Assembly: GCA_017448185.1 (NCBI GenBank)
Contig: JAFSLX010000068.1
Location: forward strand, 1 to 50,544
From: Bacteroidales bacterium
GTDB taxonomy: Bacteria; Bacteroidota; Bacteroidia; Bacteroidales; P3
Direction: 5' to 3'
Length of the DNA: 50,544 bases
In this document: piece after piece, positions 44,946 through 50,544 of the stretch
Layout of the letters: each line of letters starts with the position of its first letter
Numbering within the stretch: the stretch's first letter is position 1
Notes under the pieces: model-generated
The model's input: only the letters and a program-made list of their open reading frames with translations
What the model was told of the DNA's origin: nothing
Database searches by the model: none
Made by a program: the position numbers and the translations under genes

Positions 44946-46532
44946 ATGTCAAAACTCCTCCTTTTAGGCGACGAGGCAATAGCCCAAGCATTTATAGACG
45001 CCGGCGGCAGCGCCATCAACAGCTACCCCGGTACACCCTCGACCCAGATTACCGAATATGTGATGAAGAGCAAACAGGCCAAAGAGCAGGGTGTGGTGGC
45101 CAATTGGTGTGCCAACGAAAAGACCGCCCTCGAGGCCTCTATCGGTGTTGCCTACAGCGGCAAACGTGCCATGACCTGCATGAAACACGTGGGTCTGAAC
45201 GTCTGTGGTGACCCCTTCATGAACGCCTCTATCATCGGCACCAAGGGTGTCATCATCGTGGTGGCCGACGACCCCTCCATGTTCTCCAGCCAGGATGAGC
45301 AGGACAGCCGCTACTACGGCCACTGGGCCATGATTCCCATGCTCGAACCCTCGAACCAGCAGGAAGCCTACGATATGGTCTTCGCTGGCTACGACCTCAG
45401 CGAACAGCTGGGCACCCCCATCCTGATGCGCATCCCCACCCGTCTGGCCCACAGCCGCGCCGGTGTCGAGCGTAAGCCCGTCCGCGCCCAGAATCCCCTC
45501 AGCAGCCCCAGCGACCCCAAGAGCTACGTACTGCTGCCCGTCAACGCCAAACGCCTCTACCGCGACCTTATCGACAAGCAACCTGCCTTCACCAAGAGCA
45601 GCGAGGAGAGCGGCTTCAACCAGTACATCCCCGGTACCGACCACAAGCGCGGCATCATCACCACTGGCATCGCCTTCAACTACCTGCAGGAGAACTTCCC
45701 CAGTGGCAAATGCCCCTATCCTGTGGTGAAAATCACCCAGTACCCCCTGCCCTTCAACATGCTGAACAAGCTGTATGACGAGGTTGACGAAATCCTCGTG
45801 CTCGAGGACGGCCAGCCCTTCGTCGAAGAGCATATCAAAGGCTTCCTCGGCAAAGGCAAACCCGTGCACGGCCGCTTGGACGAGACCATCCGCCGTGACG
45901 GCGAACTGAATGCTGAGAAGGTCGCTATTGCCCTCGGCAATCCCATGCCCAAGGGTCCCGCAGTGCCCGAGGTGGTCACCAACCGCCCGCCCGCACTCTG
46001 CGTCGGCTGCCCCCACATCGACAGCTATCAGGCTGTAGTCGACGTGATGAAGAAATACCCCAACGGCCGCGTCTTCGGCGACATCGGATGCTACACCCTC
46101 GGCTTCAACATGGGTGCCATCGACACCACCGTCTGCATGGGTGCCTCGGTCACCATGGCCAAAGGTGCTGCTGAGATGGGCATCTTCCCCGCCATCGGCG
46201 TCATCGGCGACGGTACCTTCGGCCACAGTGGCATGACCGGTCTGCTCGACTGCGTCAACGAGAAGGCCAACGTCATCATCATGATTCTCGACAACGACAT
46301 CACCGCCATGACCGGCGGTCAGCCCTCGAGCGCCAACCAGAAGCTCTTCAACATCTGCAAGGGCCTCGGCGTCGACCCCGACCACATCCGCACCATTGTG
46401 CCGCTGCCCAAGAACCACGACGAATTCATGAAGATCCTCGAAGAAGAGATTGCCTACAACGGCGTGAGCGTCATCATCCCGCAGCGCGTCTGCATCGTCG
46501 AGAACAAAAAACGTATTGCTGCTAACAAATAA
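44946..46532 (+). CDS. iorA: Indolepyruvate (2-oxoacid):ferredoxin oxidoreductase, alpha subunit, without ferredoxin domain
   Basis: This thiamine-diphosphate enzyme decarboxylates aryl 2-oxoacids to acyl-CoA and reduces ferredoxin. The 528-residue product starts MSKLLLLGDEAIAQAF and has SYPGTPSTQITEY and the TPP-binding region CVGCPHIDSYQ, GDIGCYTLG, GDGTFGHSGM and DNDITAMTGGQ. It ends shortly after VIIPQRVCIV: the C-terminal two-[4Fe-4S] domain of typical IorA (about 70-80 residues with Cys clusters) is absent, so electrons must leave through another route. Start chosen at 44946; the in-frame sequence back to 44799 lies over the promoter. iorB follows after 12 nt. Confidence 0.92.
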   Translation: MSKLLLLGDEAIAQAFIDAGGSAINSYPGTPSTQITEYVMKSKQAKEQGVVANWCANEKTALEASIGVAYSGKRAMTCMKHVGLNVCGDPFMNASIIGTKGVIIVVADDPSMFSSQDEQDSRYYGHWAMIPMLEPSNQQEAYDMVFAGYDLSEQLGTPILMRIPTRLAHSRAGVERKPVRAQNPLSSPSDPKSYVLLPVNAKRLYRDLIDKQPAFTKSSEESGFNQYIPGTDHKRGIITTGIAFNYLQENFPSGKCPYPVVKITQYPLPFNMLNKLYDEVDEILVLEDGQPFVEEHIKGFLGKGKPVHGRLDETIRRDGELNAEKVAIALGNPMPKGPAVPEVVTNRPPALCVGCPHIDSYQAVVDVMKKYPNGRVFGDIGCYTLGFNMGAIDTTVCMGASVTMAKGAAEMGIFPAIGVIGDGTFGHSGMTGLLDCVNEKANVIIMILDNDITAMTGGQPSSANQKLFNICKGLGVDPDHIRTIVPLPKNHDEFMKILEEEIAYNGVSVIIPQRVCIVENKKRIAANK

Positions 46533-46544
46533 ATTGATAATAAC

Positions 46545-47108
46545 ATGAAGAAAGACATCATACTTTGCGGCGTAGGCGGCGACGGTATCGTCTCCGTGGC
46601 CAAAATCATCAGTGACGCCGCCCTCAACCTGGGCATGAACGTCAAACAGAGCGAAATCCACGGCATGAGCCAGCGCGGCGGCTCGGTGTTCAGCCACCTC
46701 CGCATCAGCTCGGAACCCATCTTCGCCGACGTCATCCCCGAAGGCAAGGCCGACATCATCCTCAGCTCCGAGCCCATGGAAGCCCTGCGCTACCTGCCCT
46801 TCCTGGCTCCCGACGGTGCTGTCATCACCAACAGCGACCCCTTCATCAATATCAAAAACTACCCCGATATTGAGAAGGTCAACGCCGAACTGGCCAAGCT
46901 GAAAAAATGCGTCAGCTTTAATGCCAACGCCATCGCCAAAGAGCTCAACGCCCGTGGCAACATGGTGCTGCTCGGTGCTGCCGCCCCTTATCTTGAGCTG
47001 CCGTTCGAAGAGCTGGAGAAGGCCATCAAGGCCATCTTCGGCCGCAAGGGCGACGCTGTGGTCGAGACCAACATCAAGGCCATTCGTGCCGGCCGCGATG
47101 CAAAATAA
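46545..47108 (+). CDS. iorB: Indolepyruvate oxidoreductase, beta subunit
   Basis: This is the gamma-type (catalytic gamma/beta) subunit of the 2-oxoacid oxidoreductase. It has 187 residues with DIILCGVGGDGIVSVAKII, VKQSEIHGMSQRGGSVFSHL, DIILSSEPMEALRYLPFL and NMVLLGAAAPYLELPFE. It pairs with iorA to give the two-subunit enzyme used in amino-acid fermentation and aryl-acid production by gut Bacteroidales. A strong terminator lies 30 nt after its stop. Confidence 0.94.
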   Translation: MKKDIILCGVGGDGIVSVAKIISDAALNLGMNVKQSEIHGMSQRGGSVFSHLRISSEPIFADVIPEGKADIILSSEPMEALRYLPFLAPDGAVITNSDPFINIKNYPDIEKVNAELAKLKKCVSFNANAIAKELNARGNMVLLGAAAPYLELPFEELEKAIKAIFGRKGDAVVETNIKAIRAGRDAK

Positions 47109-47137
47109 GGGAATTCAACCATTAATTTCCAACTTAA

Positions 47138-47175
47138 CAAAAGGCTCCGATGCAGTGCTGCACCGGAGCCTTTTT
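47138..47175. terminator. Intrinsic terminator after iorAB
   Basis: AAAAGGCTCCG (47139-47149) and CGGAGCCTTTTT (47164-47175) form an 11-bp stem with flanking A- and T-runs, suitable for termination in both directions (iorB from the left, the beta-helix gene from the right). Confidence 0.85.
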
Positions 47176-47225
47176 AGTATAATCACTTTCTTTCAATTCG
47201 GCCAAATATCACCCCGAAGCCTTCG

Positions 47226-49175
47226 TTATTGCAGTTTCAGGTGCTTCTTGCCATTCTGGAGATAGACACCGCGGAAGGATGAGGGAACCTCGGTGCCGAG
47301 ATAGCGGCCGTCGAGGGTGAAGACGCGCGGGTCGTTGACGGTCTGCTCCATTTCAACTTCCTCGATGCCGACAGTGCCGCCTATATGGGTCAGCGACACC
47401 GTGGAGCCACCGCTGACAGTTGCACCAAGGTAGCAGTTGTCCTCAAAGATGCCGGTGCCACTGGCTGTCACCCCGCTCTTGAGCGTGGGAGTTGAGGGAA
47501 CGGAAATCACCAATCCGGAGGAGTTGCCACCACCGGGACCATGACCGCCACCGCCGCCTGTGCTCACCTGCGGGATATAGAAGGCAATGATTTCGTCGCC
47601 ATACGAGAGCGAATACCAGGTATTGCCACTGACGGTAGAGGTGCGGTAGGTGGCCTGGCTCATCGAGCTACCGTTTTCCACGCCGCCGACGGCAATAACG
47701 GTGCCTCCGTTGATGAAGACCTTCTTGCCCCCCTCGCTGTTGGCGTCAATGCCCAGCTCGGGCGAACGGGAACCGATGGCATAGACCAGGCCGCCGTTCA
47801 GGTAAATGTTGCCGTTGGCATCGATGCCGTCGTTGTTGTTGGAGTGCGAATAGACGTAACCACCCGTGATGGTCATATCCTGTGCCGAGTTGATACCGTC
47901 GTCGTAGGCGTTGACATAAATTTCGCCGCCGCTGATGTTGAGGTAGTTCTTGCTCTCAATGCCTTCGCCGTTGTAGCCACTGGTGGTCACTTTGATTTTG
48001 CCACCACTGATGACCATGCCGCCGCTATAGGTGTAGCTGTTGCCCACCTGGGTCTTCAGTCCGGCCTTGATGCCCTTGGGCGACGAATAGTAGTCGCTGC
48101 TGATGCGGTCGGTGTTGCCGGTATAGTTGGTGTTCTCCGTGGTACCATTATTATAGTATAAGCCGCCGGAAGTAGTCACAGTGATGTCGCCACCGCTGAT
48201 GGTCAAAATGTTGTCGCACTTCATCCCCTTGCCGCCCGAGCCGGTGGAGGTAAGCGTGATGGTGCCGCCACTGATATCGATGTTGCCGTCGGCACTGATG
48301 CCGCAGGCCGCCTTGGTCTCCAGGTCCTCTTCGTCCCAGGTGCCCTTGCCGCTGGTGGTGATGCTGATGACGGGGTCGTCGCTGATAAAGATATCGCCAG
48401 CCGCCTTGATGCCCTTGGCGGCAATGGCGGCGCAGTTGATGGTGACGGTGCCGCCCTCAATATAGATATTGCCACTGTCCTCGTCCTCGTGGTCCTCGGT
48501 GATGGCGGTGGCGGTGTCACCCTCCAAGTCGCACTGGATGCCATCGTCGCCCGTGCCATTGATGTTGACGGTGCCGCTCTCCATCAGGAAATACTGGTTG
48601 CACGAGATACCGTCGCCCACTGCCGAGGTGATGTTGAGGGTAGCGTTCTTCAGGCTGATGTACTCACCTGCTTTGATGGCGTGCTTCACGTTGCCCACCA
48701 CGTTGAGGGTGCCCTGCTGCTTGAACTCAGCGTGGCCCTTCACATAGAGGCAGCCCTTCTGCGAGCCGGTAGCAGCGTCGACAAGGGTATTGGTGGTGCC
48801 GGTGATGACCTTCACGTTGATGCGCTTGCCGTTCTGAATGTGCACGGCGGCACCGCTGTAGACCGGCGTGGCATTGGTCAACGTCAAGCCGTTGAGCTCG
48901 ACAGTGGCCTTGTAGCTGCCCGACATATAGAACTCGCCGTCGGTCGACGTGCCGCTCAGCGTGTAGGTAATCTCGCTGGCCACATCGCTGCTCTGCTCAA
49001 TAGAGACGTGCGCCCCCTCTTGCGTGACGGTGAGGTACTGGGCAATGTTGTCTGCCACACTGACCGTTGCCGAAGTACCGTTGTAGGCGACTTCCACGGT
49101 GTTGTCGCTCTGCGCCTGTGCAACGCCGCAAGCCGCGAACGCAAACAGGATTAATAAGATAGCCGTATTTTTCAT
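47226..49175 (-). CDS. Cthe_2159-like beta-helix carbohydrate-binding protein with sorting tail
   Basis: The 649-residue protein has a signal peptide (KNTAILLILFAFAACGVAQA). It then has repeating right-handed beta-helix units of the type 'isGGtitvt..g.Gi.sdg.I.IsGG', for example GEYISLKNATLNITSAVGDG, NIDISGGTITLTS and LNISGGEIYVNAYDDGIN. This matches the Cthe_2159 family, calcium-binding, pectin-lyase-like proteins that bind polygalacturonate. The last residues (VFTLDGRYLGTEVPSSFRG, VYLQNGKKHLKL) look like a short T9SS/Por-type tail. I took the ATG at 49175; a TTG two codons earlier is less likely. Confidence 0.85.
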   Translation of the reverse strand: MKNTAILLILFAFAACGVAQAQSDNTVEVAYNGTSATVSVADNIAQYLTVTQEGAHVSIEQSSDVASEITYTLSGTSTDGEFYMSGSYKATVELNGLTLTNATPVYSGAAVHIQNGKRINVKVITGTTNTLVDAATGSQKGCLYVKGHAEFKQQGTLNVVGNVKHAIKAGEYISLKNATLNITSAVGDGISCNQYFLMESGTVNINGTGDDGIQCDLEGDTATAITEDHEDEDSGNIYIEGGTVTINCAAIAAKGIKAAGDIFISDDPVISITTSGKGTWDEEDLETKAACGISADGNIDISGGTITLTSTGSGGKGMKCDNILTISGGDITVTTSGGLYYNNGTTENTNYTGNTDRISSDYYSSPKGIKAGLKTQVGNSYTYSGGMVISGGKIKVTTSGYNGEGIESKNYLNISGGEIYVNAYDDGINSAQDMTITGGYVYSHSNNNDGIDANGNIYLNGGLVYAIGSRSPELGIDANSEGGKKVFINGGTVIAVGGVENGSSMSQATYRTSTVSGNTWYSLSYGDEIIAFYIPQVSTGGGGGHGPGGGNSSGLVISVPSTPTLKSGVTASGTGIFEDNCYLGATVSGGSTVSLTHIGGTVGIEEVEMEQTVNDPRVFTLDGRYLGTEVPSSFRGVYLQNGKKHLKLQ

Positions 49176-49202
49176 ATTCAAAAAAATTTAATTTTGATAA
49201 TG

Positions 49203-49210
49203 CAAAAATA
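49203..49210 (-). promoter_or_regulatory. -7 box for the beta-helix protein gene
   Basis: The minus strand reads TATTTTTG about 28 nt before the ATG at 49175. No good TTTG lies 19-21 nt upstream of it. Confidence 0.5.
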
Positions 49211-49298
49211 CACAGATTCGGCCATTTGCATACTATCACATTGTCGGTATTGTTTGGCAAAAAGTCGGTTTTTTATCATCAGTATCAAAAATAATCCG

Positions 49299-49306
49299 TA
49301 CTTTTG
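49299..49306 (+). promoter_or_regulatory. -7 box overlapping the 5' end of the AraC gene
   Basis: TACTTTTG is a full -7 match. The predicted RNA start is about 49310, at or next to the first in-frame ATG (49311). Either the mRNA is leaderless or translation starts at the next ATG, 49341. Confidence 0.55.
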
Positions 49307-49340
49307 CATCATGAAGAAAGAACTGCCCTACACTCATCCA

Positions 49341-50168
49341 ATGAATGTTTACCCACAGAGAATCAGTGAGGAAGGCATCGTTGTTTTCGACGACGTAAGG
49401 GGGCTTCCCTCGGGTGACGAGCCCTTCAAATCGTCCGACTATGTCATCGCCATAGGCCACCGCGGCCACATGGAGCTCATGTACGACGATATGACCGACT
49501 ACTCTGAACAGCACACTGTGGGTGTCATCTTCCCCAACCACACCCTCCGCAAGGTGAGTGCGACCAGCGACTACCAGGCCACCCTGATTATTGTCGACTC
49601 GTCGGTGCTCAACGACCCCCTTCTGCAGATCATCAAACAGCTGCGCTACCGCTACGAGCCGCACCCCAACGTGAAGCTCGACAAGCACGAATACCATATC
49701 ATCACACACGTAGTGGAAGGGATGCATGAAATCAAGCGTCTCAACCTCCCCGACCAGCGGATGCTGATGACACGCCTGTTGGAATTCCTCCTGAGGCTGC
49801 TCAGCCAATACCGCAAGAGCAAACTGAACGAGACCGGCGGCGACAAACAGGTCATCACGAACTTCCACAACAATCTCGTGCAGCATTTCCGCGAGCACCG
49901 CGACGTGGGCTTCTATGCCGCACAGGCCTGCCTGTCGGCCAAGCACTTCAGCGCCGTCGTCAAGCAGGAAACGGGCCATACCGCCGCCTATTGGATTCAT
50001 CACCAGGTGGTGGTTGAAGCCAAAATGCTGCTCCACATCAGGCACGACCTCACAGTGCAGGCCATCGCCGACCTGCTGGGCTTCGAAGACCAGGCCACCT
50101 TCAGCCGCTACTTCCGCCGCGAGACGGGCCTCTCCCCCACCGGTTTTCGGAACAAAAAAACCTCCTGA
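49341..50168 (+). CDS. AraC-family transcriptional regulator
   Basis: The N-terminal part is a cupin-like sensing domain (YVIAIGHRGHMELMYDDM, VGVIFPNHTLRKVSATSDY). The last 100 residues are the double helix-turn-helix AraC domain: VGFYAAQACLSAKHFSAVVK, ETGHTAAYWIHHQVVVEAK, TVQAIADLLGFEDQATFSRY and FRRETGLSPTGFR. It binds DNA as a small-molecule- or state-responsive regulator; ligand and targets are unknown. I chose the ATG at 49341 (275 residues) because the -7 box ends at 49306. The ATG at 49311 (285 residues) would need a leaderless mRNA and cannot be excluded. Confidence 0.9.
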   Translation: MNVYPQRISEEGIVVFDDVRGLPSGDEPFKSSDYVIAIGHRGHMELMYDDMTDYSEQHTVGVIFPNHTLRKVSATSDYQATLIIVDSSVLNDPLLQIIKQLRYRYEPHPNVKLDKHEYHIITHVVEGMHEIKRLNLPDQRMLMTRLLEFLLRLLSQYRKSKLNETGGDKQVITNFHNNLVQHFREHRDVGFYAAQACLSAKHFSAVVKQETGHTAAYWIHHQVVVEAKMLLHIRHDLTVQAIADLLGFEDQATFSRYFRRETGLSPTGFRNKKTS

Positions 50169-50267
50169 CGAACACCCAACCGCCCCGAAACGCCATCGGA
50201 ACAGCCCTAACGCATCAAATAAATAGCACTATAAATCAACCATTTGCACAGTTTATTCAAAAATTAT

Positions 50268-50298
50268 TTTGCCATTCTCGAAAAAGTTAGTACTTTTG
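50268..50298 (+). promoter_or_regulatory. Promoter of tRNA-His
   Basis: TTTG (50268-50271) and TACTTTTG (50291-50298) are separated by 19 nt. The tRNA 5' end is about 20 nt further on. Confidence 0.75.
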
Positions 50299-50318
50299 CA
50301 CCCGATTTACCGACAGAT

Positions 50319-50396
50319 GGTGGGCGTAGTTCAGCTGGTTAGAGCGCCAGATTGTGGATCTGGAGGTCGTGGGTTCGAACCCCACCTCCCACCCCA
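50319..50396 (+). tRNA. tRNA-His (anticodon GTG)
   Basis: Acceptor GTGGGCG pairs with CTCCCAC (one mismatch at the sixth pair). G-1 at 50319 and discriminator C73 are the tRNA-His identity pair. The D arm is GTTCAGCTGGTTAGAGC, the anticodon stem CCAGA/TCTGG encloses TTGTGGA, and the T arm is GGTTCGAACC. CCA is encoded at 50394-50396. A promoter and an intrinsic terminator bracket it, so it is a single-gene transcription unit. Confidence 0.95.
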
Positions 50397-50407
50397 AGGT
50401 AACTAAG

Positions 50408-50440
50408 CAGAGCCGCACAAGAGGCGGCTCTGTTTTTTTT
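50408..50440 (+). terminator. Intrinsic terminator of tRNA-His
   Basis: CAGAGCCGC (50408-50416) and GCGGCTCTG (50424-50432) form a perfect 9-bp stem with a 7-nt loop, followed by eight T residues. Confidence 0.9.
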
Positions 50441-50475
50441 GTCCAGTTCCATCATGCACCCCCCTCCACCCGGCA

Positions 50476-50544
50476 TTGTTGCTCGGCCGATGTTCGGTCG
50501 TTGTTCAGTCGTTGTTCAGTGTTTGACTGAACAACGACTGAACA
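50476..50544. repeat. Dispersed GTTGTTCAGTC inverted repeat, copy 3 (reaches the right edge)
   Basis: The perfect 19-bp arms (50502-50520 and 50526-50544) and loop GTTTG are identical to copy 1. The left flank has drifted units (TGTTGCTCGGCCGATGTTCG). The element is cut by, or ends exactly at, the window edge. Confidence 0.8.

Noticed and set aside
44964-46697. 577-codon open frame on the minus strand opposite iorA
   Set aside because: Antisense shadow of a well-recognised gene, rich in Gly, Ala, His, Asp and Val, with no motif.

Overview
The window looks like chromosomal DNA of a gut- or oral-type Bacteroidales (Bacteroidota); I cannot name the genus. The evidence is a set of Bacteroidota hallmarks: gliding/secretion lipoprotein GldH, type IX secretion (T9SS) C-terminal sorting tails, a C69 dipeptidase, a DPP-IV-type S9 peptidase, a Cthe_2159-like beta-helix protein, and promoters of the Bacteroidota form TTTG - 19 to 21 nt - TAnnTTTG. 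Genes generally lack Shine-Dalgarno sites.

Layout. 1-9.4 kb: pyrH-frr-birA, a secreted C69 dipeptidase, T9SS cargo, a Vsr endonuclease, a PheC-like periplasmic lipoprotein, a tandem-domain PAP2/acid phosphatase and a short MGMT-family protein. 9.4-11.8 kb: a second vsr, a DUF4143 ATPase, and a 475-bp spacer holding a 34-bp vsr remnant and a degenerate 88-bp tandem repeat. 11.8-23.6 kb: one tightly packed minus-strand operon of eight genes, the most unusual feature of the window. Its order is m5C methyltransferase, a protein with two GHKL ATPase domains (MORC/HSP90-like N-terminus and histidine-kinase-like C-terminus), a response regulator, a caspase/CHAT-like candidate protease, two more m5C methyltransferases, an McrB-like AAA+ protein and an McrC-like nuclease. 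The last four genes match the M1-M2-R1-R2 plan of LlaJI-type restriction-modification. The first four look like a two-component sensor plus proteolytic effector joined to it. All junctions are 4-bp or 1-bp overlaps or 2-3-nt gaps.

23.7-26.9 kb: accessory genes (HNH protein, DUF6266 protein, tRNA-Arg(CCT), zeta-toxin pair, S23 four-helix-bundle protein), with TTAATTCG-type microrepeats at the junctions from the tRNA to infB. 26.9-31.6 kb: the rimP-nusA-infB operon with a terminator-like hairpin in its leader. 31.6-32.2 kb: a repeat-rich spacer with a T9SS-tail gene remnant. 32.2-38.6 kb: holB-ricT-gldH-PBP1A-rlmN. 38.6-41.1 kb: ribE followed by a PqqD / HprK-like kinase / S26-peptidase-VanZ cassette. 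41.2-50.5 kb: an outer-membrane-type lipoprotein, DPP-IV, a dolichol-phosphate-mannose-synthase-like glycosyltransferase, iorAB, the beta-helix protein, an AraC regulator and tRNA-His(GTG).

Base composition, judged by eye, is GC-rich over most of the window but clearly AT-rich from about 15.24 to 24.45 kb. The break falls inside the mcrB-like gene, between its N-terminal region and its AAA+ motor. Three copies of a GTTGTTCAGTC-type inverted repeat lie at 0.55, 32.0 and 50.5 kb.
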